In this document: piece by piece, positions 45,842 to 54,174 of the stretch
How the letters are laid out: the number at the start of each line of letters is the position of its first letter
How positions within the stretch are numbered: the first letter of the stretch is position 1
Assembly: GCA_044326545.1 (NCBI GenBank)
Contig: JBIRBM010000003.1
Coordinates: forward strand, 124,001-188,000
Reading direction: 5' to 3'
From: JANWJE01 sp044326545
Lineage (GTDB): Bacteria; Chlamydiota; Chlamydiia; Chlamydiales; Parachlamydiaceae
DNA: 64,000 nucleotides
Position numbers and translations under genes: made by a program
The notes under the pieces: model-generated
Seen by the model: only the letters and a program-made list of their open reading frames with translations
Told to the model about the DNA's origin: nothing
The model's database searches: none

Positions 45842-47356
45842 ATGAACGATGATTTTTGGAATGAACTAAATGATGGTGAAATTCATGTAAGGGATAGTTT
45901 GCAATTCGAACTTAAATCAGAATTTTTTATTAACCCTAAATTAAAAAACAATGTCTATAAACAAGAAATTTACATTTTCATTCCGAACTCTCTTCAAATC
46001 AATCCTGAAACATATTCAAAACAACAATTTTACCTTGATGAGACGAATTTAATACGCTATAAAACACCTGTCATGAGTTTGAGCGATTTGGTCAATCCCG
46101 ACTTTTCAACCTCTCCTCTGACCCGACTTCAAAAAAACATCACCCACTCAAATGCCAATCATTGTGATGTAATAGACTCGGATGAGCTCAAATTATTTGG
46201 TGCTATTTTTCGAGGGACAATCCGTGAGCGTATTCATCAAATAATTAAAAGCATAAAAACAGAAGAATCAGGAAAAGTCATCAACTCTATTGGCTGTTTA
46301 TGCTCTGAAATTGCAGGTGTTTGTTATACATTCAGGCAATTATACAAAAATGCTGACCCTTATTCAACTTCCTCTGAACTGATTCGTTATTTCAAGTATA
46401 TTGACGAATTCATTAGCATCGTGATCGATGAATTTTTAGTGATTTTACTTAAAGAATACCGAACGTTAGATCATAACGACAAACATGCTGAAGCAATGAT
46501 AGCACAATGCATCATCAAAGAAAAACTCTATAGAAAAAGACATCACATGGGACCCAAAATATCTCAAGGACATTTTTTTGCGAATGAATCGATTCTTTAC
46601 AGGCAAGGACTTCTCCATCGATTTGTTCTTGAATGTCTAACCCTTAAGCATATTCGCGTCTCTTCTGCAGAAAAGCATCGAAATATTTTGGGATCCATTG
46701 CAGCAGGCGTCGCCATGCTCGTTTATCTGACATTATTCGCTTGGAACGCCTCATCACTCGTCATTAATTCCTTTTCTTTCATCATGTTGGCGGCTTTTTT
46801 TTATATCCTCAAAGACCGCATTAAGGAGGGATTTAAAACGCTCTACTCTCGAAAAGCCCATCACTGGTTTCCCGATTATTCCACTGAAATTATGAGTTTT
46901 AAAGGATTTAAAGTCGGAAAATTAAAAGAAAATTTCGCTTTTATTGACTCTAGCGAATTACCTCTTGGATTCCTAAAAATTAGAAATCATGACTTTCACG
47001 AAGAATTACAAGCTCTGCACCGCGATGAAACAATTATTCAGTATAAAAGAGAAATGAGATTAACAGCGCCTTCACATCATCATGGAGAAAGGAGACGATC
47101 AATCACGACAAATTTTCGTCTTAACATTCATCACTTTTTGCAAAAGGCAAGCAATCCTTTTCAAACAAATCTTTCATTTGATCCCTATACTCAAGAAATT
47201 TCAAAAAAACTGCTTCCTAAAGTCTATCACCTGAATTTAATCATCAAGAATTCTTTTCTTAAAGAGGATTTGAATCCAAAAATCGAGATTAAGACCTACT
47301 CCGTTATAGTAGATAAAAACGGAATTAAAAGAGTGGAACACACGAGAAAAAATTAG
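45842..47356 (+). CDS. Hypothetical membrane protein (504 aa)
   Basis: No family recognised. Residues about 1-270 are soluble, with an acidic N-terminus (MNDDFWNELNDGEIHVRD) and helical sequence. Two hydrophobic helices follow near 282-300 and 305-323 (GSIAAGVAMLVYLTLFAW and FSFIMLAAFFYIL). The C-terminal 180 residues are soluble again, with an HHHGERRRS basic patch. The pair of close membrane helices with both ends on one side is the geometry of a hairpin anchor. The next gene starts 33 bases downstream on the same strand and is probably cotranscribed. The ATG is supported by the frame only; no strong ribosome site is seen. Confidence 0.75.
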   Translation: MNDDFWNELNDGEIHVRDSLQFELKSEFFINPKLKNNVYKQEIYIFIPNSLQINPETYSKQQFYLDETNLIRYKTPVMSLSDLVNPDFSTSPLTRLQKNITHSNANHCDVIDSDELKLFGAIFRGTIRERIHQIIKSIKTEESGKVINSIGCLCSEIAGVCYTFRQLYKNADPYSTSSELIRYFKYIDEFISIVIDEFLVILLKEYRTLDHNDKHAEAMIAQCIIKEKLYRKRHHMGPKISQGHFFANESILYRQGLLHRFVLECLTLKHIRVSSAEKHRNILGSIAAGVAMLVYLTLFAWNASSLVINSFSFIMLAAFFYILKDRIKEGFKTLYSRKAHHWFPDYSTEIMSFKGFKVGKLKENFAFIDSSELPLGFLKIRNHDFHEELQALHRDETIIQYKREMRLTAPSHHHGERRRSITTNFRLNIHHFLQKASNPFQTNLSFDPYTQEISKKLLPKVYHLNLIIKNSFLKEDLNPKIEIKTYSVIVDKNGIKRVEHTRKN

Positions 47357-47389
47357 ATATTTTTATTTACCTTTAAACAAATAAAACGC

Positions 47390-48247
47390 ATGCATATCGA
47401 GCCGCTTAAGATTTTACATCAAAAATTATTGCAGCCAAGACTCCAACAATTGAATAGCCCCCTTTCTGAGTATTCATTTGCTAATCTCTACTTATTTAGA
47501 GAGAGACATCAGTATGAAGTGATAACAATAGATGATCATGTTTTCTTAAAAGGAGTCACCCGTGATCAGATTCCTTACATCATGCCAACGTCTCATCCAG
47601 CAAATATCCCCCGCCCTATTTTAAAGCAAGTTCTTTCAACTTCTTATCCTTTATTTCCCATTCCGGATGAATGGCTTTTAGATCTAGATCATCAGATCTT
47701 TCATTCCGATTTTAATGAAAATGAAAGTGATTACCTGTATTCTCGGACAAAATTTTTACACTACGCAGGAAGACATTTAGACAGCAAACGGAATCAAATC
47801 AAACAACTTTTAAAACAAAACGAGGTCAAGAGTGTCCTCTTTTCAGATCAAATTAAAGATGCAGAATTGATCCTTGAAATTTGGGCTCAAGAATATGGAG
47901 AAGAGAATCAAACAGATTATTTATCATGTCTAGAGGCAGTGAGGAATGCCAAAGAGTTGAATCTTCATGGTCGAATTGTCTATGTCAATAAAAAACCGGC
48001 TGTTTTTTTTCTTGGAGAATGGGGAGCAAAAAATTCCTTTATGGTTCATTTTTCAAAAGGTGACAAATCGATAAAAGGAATCTATCCTTATCTGTTTCAA
48101 GATTTAGCTAAATCTCTAGGAGAAGGGTGCTCTTGGATTAACTTAGAACAAGATTTAGGGCTCCCCTCTCTTCGTTATTCAAAAAAATCGTATCAACCTG
48201 ATTTTTTATTGAAAAAATGGCGTCTTCATTTCATTGTTGATGAATAG
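47390..48247 (+). CDS. DUF2156 / phosphatidylglycerol lysyltransferase C-domain-like protein (285 aa)
   Basis: Fits the LPG-synthase C-terminal (DUF2156) family, tandem GNAT-like folds that in MprF transfer aminoacyl groups from tRNA to lipids. Signatures by eye are EYSFANLYLFRERHQYEV near the N-terminus, DYLYSRTKFLHYAGRHLDSK in the middle, and the C-terminal WINLEQDLGLPSLRYSKKSY with QPDFLLKKW. No membrane segments are present, so it is a stand-alone soluble protein. It follows the 504-residue membrane protein by 33 bases, which may provide the membrane partner. A dispersed repeat with a strong hairpin follows its stop. Substrate is unknown; lipid aminoacylation is inference. Confidence 0.8.
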   Translation: MHIEPLKILHQKLLQPRLQQLNSPLSEYSFANLYLFRERHQYEVITIDDHVFLKGVTRDQIPYIMPTSHPANIPRPILKQVLSTSYPLFPIPDEWLLDLDHQIFHSDFNENESDYLYSRTKFLHYAGRHLDSKRNQIKQLLKQNEVKSVLFSDQIKDAELILEIWAQEYGEENQTDYLSCLEAVRNAKELNLHGRIVYVNKKPAVFFLGEWGAKNSFMVHFSKGDKSIKGIYPYLFQDLAKSLGEGCSWINLEQDLGLPSLRYSKKSYQPDFLLKKWRLHFIVDE

Positions 48248-48302
48248 CTTGCGTTAAAACCTCGCGAATCGAACATCGTAAGCCCAAAGAAAAAAACATG
48301 AA

Positions 48303-48375
48303 GACAGGTTCTTAAGCAGCAGGAGCGCTATTTGGCCTAAAGCCAAAATAGCGCTCCTGTTTGGGATAAGGTGAG
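48303..48375. repeat. Dispersed palindrome with strong hairpin, probable terminator
   Basis: CAGGAGCGCTATTTGGC (48320-48336) pairs with GCCAAAATAGCGCTCCTG (48342-48359) with one bulge and a five-base loop. The left flank ACAGGTTCTTAAG and right flank GATAAGGTGAG are the family's outer cores. It stands between the converging DUF2156 and aldolase genes, so it may end both transcripts, although the T-tract is poor. Confidence 0.88.
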
Positions 48376-48388
48376 TTCCAAAGATCAA

Positions 48389-49441
48389 TTATGCAATTGC
48401 AATAGCTGAATCCAAATAGACATCTTGAATGTAATTCAACAATTGAATGCCTTCCTTCATCTGTTTCTGAAAAGCTTTACGCCCTGAAATAAGACCTGTT
48501 CCACCAGCCCGTTTATTAATAATGGCAGTTCTAACAGAGTCTTTCAGATCACTCTTACCCGATTCGCCGCCTGAGTTAATTAATCCCATCCGTCCCATAT
48601 AGCAATTAGCGACTTGATATCGATTTAAATCGATAGGGTGAAGAGTTGTTAAGCTATCATAAACCAGATGGCTTGTTTTGCCATATTGAAGTGCTTGATA
48701 GCCGCCATTATTGGTTGCTTGCTTTTGCTTAATGATGTCAGCCTCTATTGTGACCCCTAAATGATTGGCTTGCCCCGTTAAATCTGCACTTGTTGAATAA
48801 TCGATTCCATCTTTTTTAAAAGCATCATTTCGCAGATAACACCAAAGAACTGTCGCCATTCCAAGTTGATGGGCTAGTTCAAATGCTTGACTTGTCTCTT
48901 GAATTTGTCGATGAGATCCCTCTGAACCAAAATAAATCGTCGATCCAACCGCAACGGCTCCCATCTCAAATGCCTGCTCAACTTGCCCAAAGTAAATTTG
49001 ATCGTGGGTGTTGGGATAGCTCAACAGCTCATTGTGATTCAACTTCACAATAAAAGGAATTTTGTGTGCATAGCGACGGGCAACAGCACCTAAAACACCT
49101 AACGTTGAAGCAACGGCATTGCATCCTCCTTCAATGGCAAGTTTCACAATATTCTCCGGATCAAAATAATCAGGATTCATTGCAAAGCTTGCGCCAGCTG
49201 AATGTTCGACCCCTTGATCCACCGGTAATATGGAAAGATAACCGGTTCCCCCTAAACGTCCTGTATTAAACATGTGGGCAAGATTACGTAAAACTGCAGG
49301 CTTGCGATCAGAGAGAGAGAGGACGCGGTCGATAAAATCAGGTCCTGGCAAATGAAGTTTATCTTTTGAAATCGTCTTGCATTGATGGTTCAGCAAATCT
49401 TCACATTCATCGCCCAGTAGTGTCTGAAGATGATTTAACAT
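48389..49441 (-). CDS. Class I fructose-bisphosphate aldolase, DhnA/FbaB type
   Basis: Splits fructose 1,6-bisphosphate into two triose phosphates through a Schiff-base lysine. The DhnA-type pattern is clear: GYLSILPVDQGVEHSAGASF, FIVKLNHNELLSYP with the KLNH motif, and GAVAVGSTIYFGS. The phosphate-binding INSGGESGK is followed by NKRAGGTGLISGRKAFQ. Length (350 residues) is normal. It is the last gene of a minus-strand unit that begins with a ROK sugar kinase and a HAD hydrolase; only 14 bases separate it from the HAD stop. The archaeal-type class I aldolase is also what Chlamydia uses. Confidence 0.95.
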   Translation of the reverse strand: MLNHLQTLLGDECEDLLNHQCKTISKDKLHLPGPDFIDRVLSLSDRKPAVLRNLAHMFNTGRLGGTGYLSILPVDQGVEHSAGASFAMNPDYFDPENIVKLAIEGGCNAVASTLGVLGAVARRYAHKIPFIVKLNHNELLSYPNTHDQIYFGQVEQAFEMGAVAVGSTIYFGSEGSHRQIQETSQAFELAHQLGMATVLWCYLRNDAFKKDGIDYSTSADLTGQANHLGVTIEADIIKQKQATNNGGYQALQYGKTSHLVYDSLTTLHPIDLNRYQVANCYMGRMGLINSGGESGKSDLKDSVRTAIINKRAGGTGLISGRKAFQKQMKEGIQLLNYIQDVYLDSAIAIA

Positions 49442-49455
49442 AACACAACGTCCTT

Positions 49456-50079
49456 TTATGAGGTTTTATGCAATAACAAATCATGAATTATTTTTTGTGT
49501 TTGATCGTAATTCTTATGCTGAATTATTTGCAAACCAAGGCTGCTTCCGATCTCCGTAAGCATGGCACGATCATCGATATAGATCACCTCGTGAGGCGAA
49601 ACTTGCGCCATGTCCAAAGCGAAATGATACATCTGGATATCGGGCTTTCTACAACCAATAAAACAGGAGCAAACAAAAAAATCAATAAACTCTCGCAATT
49701 TAAAATGATTGATTCTATGCAACATCAATTCTCTTCCTTCGTTGCTAAGAGCAACAATCCGCAAAGAATATCGCTCTTTTACATCGCGTATTAATTCAAT
49801 CATTTTCACATAAGGCTCCGAGCGAGAAAACATAAATTCTTTAAATTCGTTTCGTTCGAAAGGTCTTGGCATATAAAAAACCACTCGATCAAGATAAACA
49901 TCCAAACTAATTTTCCCTATTTCATAGGTATCGAACGTCAGGGCATGTCTTTTATTGAGTTCAATCAGATCTAAGCTAAAAGTCTTTGCGGCACTCTCTC
50001 GGATACTATGATCCCAGCCATTTGTCAACAAAACCCCTCCGATATCCAAAAACAATGTCGTATAATGTGAAGAATTCAT
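49456..50079 (-). CDS. HAD-superfamily hydrolase (207 aa)
   Basis: A sugar-phosphatase-like HAD protein. Motif I is LFLDIGGVLLTNGW: the first Asp is present but the second is replaced by Gly (D-x-G), seen in some non-phosphatase or epoxide-hydrolase-type members. Motif II is RIVALSNEGREL, motif III has a Lys in CRKPDIQMYH, and motif IV is VIYIDDRAM with DD. Cap sequence of the helical C1 type lies between motifs I and II. Its ATG overlaps the stop codon of the ROK kinase (ATGA), and the aldolase follows, so it probably acts on a sugar phosphate or phosphoglycolate-like side product. Substrate is not shown. Confidence 0.85.
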   Translation of the reverse strand: MNSSHYTTLFLDIGGVLLTNGWDHSIRESAAKTFSLDLIELNKRHALTFDTYEIGKISLDVYLDRVVFYMPRPFERNEFKEFMFSRSEPYVKMIELIRDVKERYSLRIVALSNEGRELMLHRINHFKLREFIDFFVCSCFIGCRKPDIQMYHFALDMAQVSPHEVIYIDDRAMLTEIGSSLGLQIIQHKNYDQTQKIIHDLLLHKTS

Positions 50080-51074
50080 TCTAAAGCCCCTTCAGATTGA
50101 TTCAATAAATGAAAAATCGCAGCAGCAGAGCCAACAACTCCAACTTCTTTACCCAATCGCCCCTTTACAACGTCCATTGATTGGGTTGCCGCTTGTAACG
50201 AGATTTCTCTTATCCCTTTTTCGATCATAGAAACAATTTCCGGTATGCCATCAACAAGTCCTCCTCCCAAAATTAATCGAGAAGGATTATACAAATTGAC
50301 TAAGCTAGCCAGACCATGGATCAATGCTTTTTGCATATGATGGATCACTTCCTTAGCCATTGAATCCCCTCGGCGATAGCCTTCCACAACTGTTTTAGCG
50401 TTAACTTCGTTGATATTTCCCCTCGCAATTTCTAGGAGACACTGGCTGCGAGATCCACTCTTATCGGTTTGAATAGCCTCTTGCGCTCTTGCAGCTATTC
50501 CCCAGCCTCCCGCAATCGCTTCAAAACATCCCTGTTTTCCACACGTACAGATCGGACCATTCAAATCAATCGTCATGTGTCCTACTTCACCAAACGTGTT
50601 GCTCGATCCTGTCATTAATCGCCCTCCGCTCACGATGCCGGCACCGATTCCCGTACCAATAAACACGCAAAGAATATCTTGATACCCCTTTCCTGCGCCA
50701 TAAAGCCATTCCCCAAGAGCTATTGCTCTAACATCGTTAAAAATTCCAACAGGTATTTGAACAATTTTCTCGATATTGGCTTTTAAAGGAATATTATTCC
50801 ATTTTAGATTAGGAGCGAAAGTAACAGAGCCTGAATTCAGCTCGATTTGTCCAGCAACTCCAATTCCAATTCCTGATAAAGGAACACCTGTTCCACTTTG
50901 CAGGGCGTGAATTCCTTTGATTAATCGTTCTTGAACAGCTATTGGTCCATCTTCGACTTCTGTGTGCAAGCGCATTCCATCAAGAATATGTCCCGTTGCA
51001 TCAACAACGCCCATTTCTATTTTTGTCCCCCCTAAATCGACCCCAATTGCATACCTTAAATCTAGATTAGGCAT
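50076..51074 (-). CDS. ROK-family sugar kinase, probable glucokinase (332 aa)
   Basis: Phosphorylates a hexose, most likely glucose, to start glycolysis. The ATP site is IGVDLGGTKIEMGVVD, FIGTGIGAGIVSGG is the second phosphate-binding loop, and TCGKQGCFEAIAGG is the ROK zinc motif. FGEVGHMTI holds a conserved Glu-x-x-His. LILGGGL closes the C-terminal lobe. The next two genes on the strand (HAD hydrolase, aldolase) form a sugar-phosphate unit with it. An N-acetylmannosamine kinase is the alternative in this family. AAAGGACAA precedes the ATG. Confidence 0.92.
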   Translation of the reverse strand: MPNLDLRYAIGVDLGGTKIEMGVVDATGHILDGMRLHTEVEDGPIAVQERLIKGIHALQSGTGVPLSGIGIGVAGQIELNSGSVTFAPNLKWNNIPLKANIEKIVQIPVGIFNDVRAIALGEWLYGAGKGYQDILCVFIGTGIGAGIVSGGRLMTGSSNTFGEVGHMTIDLNGPICTCGKQGCFEAIAGGWGIAARAQEAIQTDKSGSRSQCLLEIARGNINEVNAKTVVEGYRRGDSMAKEVIHHMQKALIHGLASLVNLYNPSRLILGGGLVDGIPEIVSMIEKGIREISLQAATQSMDVVKGRLGKEVGVVGSAAAIFHLLNQSEGALE

Positions 51075-51404
51075 TATTGTCCTTTTTTAAAATCAAATAA
51101 AAATACATGTTAAAATCAATCTTCTCGCAATCATGAGAGCAATCTAATTGCGTGAAAATAAAGGGGTATTTGAGCCTTCCAGAACGTCAAGATTCAATCT
51201 TGAAATTAAAAACCTGCCTTCAATTAATGCAGGAGGGGGTATAATTTCTAAACAAACTCTAAATCACGCAAATATCTGTGCTAATCAAATACAGCTTTAT
51301 AAAAAATTAACATATTCTTTATTTAACACTCAAAATTTTTAATCAAGGTATGAGATAGTTTTTTTATAGAGATTCTAGAATGTTGGAGGGTTGGTTATAG
51401 TCGG
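51075..51404. other. 330-base intergenic region between ROK kinase and HPr-like gene
   Basis: No gene is convincing here. Two small inverted repeats are seen: CAAGATT-C-AATCTTG near 51188-51202 and CCTGC...GCAGG near 51213-51233. The sequence GGGGGTATAAT (51235-51245) contains a consensus -10 box without a good -35. A small RNA or the HPr promoter could lie here. The 64-residue frame at 51148 starts with TTG and has no support. Confidence 0.45.
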
Positions 51405-51668
51405 ATGAAAAATATCGAAGCAACAGGCAAATTCAAAGTAAACGACTTTAGAGGACTGCACGCTGAACCTTCTATAGAAATTGTCAAGTGTGCAAGTAAT
51501 TTCAAATCAGAAATTTATCTTTTACATCAAAAGCAAGAAGTGAGTGCAAAATCATTGTTGAGCATTTTGACGCTAGCGGCGAAAAAAGGCGCTCTAATTG
51601 GAGTGAAAGCTTTCGGAGAAGACGCAGAAGAAGCAGTGCAATCTATTGTTAAATTAGAAGGTGTCTGA
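51405..51668 (+). CDS. HPr-like phosphocarrier protein with atypical active site (87 aa)
   Basis: Small cytosolic protein of the PTS phosphocarrier family. The active-site helix reads FRGLHAEPSIEIVKCA: the phospho-acceptor His (residue 19) is present, but the next-but-one Arg of GLHARPA is Glu21. The regulatory-serine region is EVSAKSLLSILTLAAKKG with Ser50 in the usual KS position, and the C-terminus ends in EAVQSIVKL as usual. The Arg normally stabilises phospho-His, so transfer may be weak, or the protein may serve as a regulatory HPr. No EI or EII genes are in the window. A chlamydial HPr-HPrK/PtsN signalling role is possible. Confidence 0.85.
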   Translation: MKNIEATGKFKVNDFRGLHAEPSIEIVKCASNFKSEIYLLHQKQEVSAKSLLSILTLAAKKGALIGVKAFGEDAEEAVQSIVKLEGV

Positions 51669-51787
51669 AAATCATGAATGGTTAAAAACGTGAAGACAGG
51701 TTCTTAAGAATCGCTCAAACAGCTTTAAAAATTTGCGCTATATTCTCTCCTTGATTATAACGAAAATAAAGAAAAAAGGAGGGCCTT

Positions 51788-52324
51788 ATGGAGTGGTTGC
51801 AAAATAATCGTTACTTGTTTTTATTTGAAGGGATCATTTTCACGTTGCTGGGAATGATTGCGATTGCGTTACCCGGTGTTTCAACACTAAGCACTGAGCT
51901 TTTTATTGGTTGGTTGCTACTATTTGGCGGTAGTGTGCAGCTTTATCGCACAATCAAATCACGCAAAGCTCCAGGGTTTTTAGGATCGCTTTTAATGAGT
52001 GTCTTATATTTAGTCTTTGGGATTTTGCTTATTGCATTCCCAATTGCTGGCGTTCTTTCTCTCACTCTCTTATTAACATTATTTTTTATGGCGGAAGGGA
52101 TTGCAAAAATCATTTTAGGTTTTCAATTGCGCCCCTTTCCTCAATGGGGTTGGTTCTTAATCAATGGTTTTCTAGCATTAGCAATGGCTTATATCATATG
52201 GTCGGGCTGGCCCGGATCTGCCTTTTGGGTCCTAGGGCTATTGGTTGGAATCAATATGATATTCTTTGGAATTTCTCTTATTTTCCTTGCTTGGGGTCTT
52301 CCTAAAATCGATTCTAAGCCTTAA
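51788..52324 (+). CDS. HdeD/DUF308-family membrane protein (178 aa)
   Basis: Six hydrophobic helices in three repeated pairs, typical of the acid-resistance membrane protein HdeD family. It shows EGIIFTLLGMIAIALPGVST, FIGWLLLFGGSVQLYRTIKS, the repeat LVFGILLIAFPIAGVLSLTL, and a third LALAMAYIIWSGWPGSAFWV with LLVGINMIFFGI. AAAGGAGGG stands at good spacing before the ATG. It stands alone, with a dispersed-repeat half (ACAGGTTCTTAAG at 51693) in its upstream gap. The role is membrane stress tolerance by family, unproved. Confidence 0.9.
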   Translation: MEWLQNNRYLFLFEGIIFTLLGMIAIALPGVSTLSTELFIGWLLLFGGSVQLYRTIKSRKAPGFLGSLLMSVLYLVFGILLIAFPIAGVLSLTLLLTLFFMAEGIAKIILGFQLRPFPQWGWFLINGFLALAMAYIIWSGWPGSAFWVLGLLVGINMIFFGISLIFLAWGLPKIDSKP

Positions 52325-52479
52325 GAGTCAACGATGTCATCTATTTTTTTGTAAAAATAAAATTATATTTGACATCTTCACAGATACTGATTCAAGCTTA
52401 GAGTGAAAATTTTGGTCTAATCCTTTGTCAAGGTTAAATTTTCCGATTGGGCTTGAATCAGTATAGATCTATTACATCT

Positions 52480-52990
52480 CTATACAGGGCTTAGTTCCTG
52501 CTTCAACCAAGCTCGTTGTCGTAATGTTTTAAGCATTATGACAGAGCCGTCTTGTCTACAGGCGTCAATTTCGTTAGAGCTTACCGTATTGAATATTGGA
52601 ATGATTTGGCCATTTGAAAGTGTTGCGAGTGTTTTTACTCCAAGATCAATGCCGACAAGTGCTTGGTTTTCGCATGGCTTCGGCAATTGGCTTGTTTCCA
52701 CACTGACACTGATGAACCAATAATTGCCTGATCGCGAAATGGTCGCTCCTGTCATTTTTCCTTCGAATCGTAAAAATTCCATCAACCGAATCCATCCAAG
52801 GTTTGGAATTTTTACTCGACTTTCATGTATTTGAACTTGATCTCCCCCAATGTAAAAACTGTCGTGAATCCCTTTTTTTTAAATTTGGGATATTTTGTTC
52901 TTTTTGCAAAAAAGCCTTGAAATCCTCTTTGCAGATGAATAAACGGTTGTTGAAAAACATCATAAGTCAAATACGAATGATCAGTTGTTT
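52480..52990 (-). pseudogene. Decayed TnpB (IS200/IS605-type OrfB) gene
   Basis: The minus strand reads in one frame FQQPFIHLQRGFQGFFAKRT, then KYPKFKKKG. After a run of eight A (about 52872-52879) it needs one base more to continue as FYIGGDQVQIHESRVKIPNLGW, then FLRFEGKMTGATISRSGNYW and GIDLGVKTLATLS with the first RuvC Asp. After that the sequence jumps to an unrelated-length tail, so the RuvC-II/zinc region is missing. So the gene has a truncated N-terminus, a frameshift at the poly-A run and an internal deletion. No matching TnpA or clear IS ends are visible. Its 5' part overlaps the 3' end of the secreted-protein gene, suggesting insertion near there. Confidence 0.78.
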
Positions 52991-53686
52991 CATGCGATCA
53001 ATGATATCGATAGCATCAAAAACGTTTTGTGGGTTTACATTCCCTGGTATAGGCTCGGGGTAAATCTGATCAACTTCTACCAAAGTTAGAAATTCGGTGG
53101 AATAGACCTCTACTATAGTGCAATAGGGGTAATAATGATTTCCCTTTTTAGCCACTAGATTGTAAATGACTGTGGCAAAAGCACGTTCTTGAGTATGCAT
53201 TAGGTTTTGCAACCGATCCGGCATATCTTCCACAAGACCCTTAAAAAAGAGATCCTTGTTGACGTCAAACCCGTATTTTTTTAAAGTCGAACCAATGGAG
53301 CCTCCAGCCAAAATCTCTTTATGAGCCATCCTTAGCTTATCATTTATATTTGCTTCATATTGAGTGAAGGCTATAGTACGAGTAATTTTCTCATCCTCAT
53401 GTTCACTATAAAGACTGGATAAACGGATCCCTGTAGCTTTATCTTGAGCTAATATTTGTACTCCATATGATCCGAATTTCAATTCAATACGGGCGCTATT
53501 GAGTAGGCCTGGTTTAAGCCAGGGGTAAGAATTGTAATGTGCAGCCTGCTCATTATTTGTGATTTGATTTACTGTCACACATGGAACTAGCAAAGAATTA
53601 TCTTCCGCATGAGCATACGATGCGAGCAAGAAGTGTAGCAAACAAATTAAAGTTCAAATTTTTTTGAATTTACTTGTAGAAAACAT
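52967..53686 (-). CDS. Secreted hypothetical protein with an in-frame stop in the signal peptide
   Basis: From the ATG at 53686, preceded by GAGAG, the frame reads MFSTSKFKKI, then TGA (53654-53656). It continues in the same frame TLICLLHFLLASYAHAEDNS, a perfect signal-peptide core ending in AHA. The remaining 205 residues form a soluble domain of unknown family (FGSYGVQILAQDKATGIRLS, EILAGGSIGSTLKKYGFDV). The intact frame without the stop starts only at a TTG (53641), which would leave a short leader lacking positive charge. So the gene is either a fresh nonsense pseudogene, starts at the TTG, or the base is a sequencing error. Its C-terminus meets a decayed tnpB. Confidence 0.7.
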
Positions 53687-53872
53687 CGTTATTCTCTCGT
53701 TAGTATGCTATGATACCATGCTCAAAGTGTATGCACTTATGGGAATTTGTCTGGACTTGTTGAAAATTACTGCACCACGATTGGAGCAAAAAAGATGGAT
53801 AGCATCCTGACAGCAAAACGCCGTCTCATTAAGAAGTAGTCTAGAATGTATTCTGAGAAAGAAAGAATGAAG

Positions 53873-53945
53873 TAGCGGCAGCCGGACTTGAACCGACGAC
53901 ACACGGATTATGATTCCGTTGCTCTACCAGCTGAGCTATACCGCC
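53873..53945 (-). tRNA. tRNA-Met (elongator, anticodon CAU)
   Basis: On the minus strand the acceptor GGCGGTA pairs with TGCCGCT (two wobble pairs), discriminator A. The D-arm is GCTCAGCTGGTAGAGC, the anticodon loop ATCATAA with stem ACGGA/TCCGT, and the T-arm GTCGGTTCAAGTCCGGC. No CCA is encoded. A lysidine-modified tRNA-Ile(CAU) also has this anticodon and is not excluded. Confidence 0.9.
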
Positions 53946-53954
53946 CAAAAAAAA

Positions 53955-54027
53955 TAGCGGGGGAAGGATTCGAACCTCCGGCCTTTGGGTTATGAGCCCA
54001 ACGAGCTAACCCCTGCTCCACCCCGCG
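53955..54027 (-). tRNA. Initiator tRNA-fMet (anticodon CAU)
   Basis: The 5' end is CGCGGGG and the 3' strand CCCCGCT, leaving position 1:72 unpaired (C opposite U), the type of mismatch that marks bacterial initiators. The anticodon stem ends in three G:C pairs (GGG-CTCATAA-CCC), the other initiator mark. The discriminator is A and no CCA is encoded. It lies nine bases from the elongator tRNA. Confidence 0.92.
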
Positions 54028-54174
54028 TCAACTGCAAGCTTGTGTTGCAGTAGGAAGTATCAATATAACAAAGGGGGTAATTTAACACAATAGCTTTTGT
54101 CAAAAAAAATAAATTAAAATTTATTTTATCTCTTTTTTTTCACTTGGCTCTTAAAGAAAAAATTAGTAAAAAAC

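Noticed and set aside
51148..51342. 64-residue frame between the ROK kinase and HPr genes
   Set aside because: It starts with TTG, has no ribosome site or recognisable pattern, and lies across small inverted repeats.
52803..53063. 86-residue plus-strand frame
   Set aside because: It is antisense to the decayed tnpB and the end of the secreted-protein gene.
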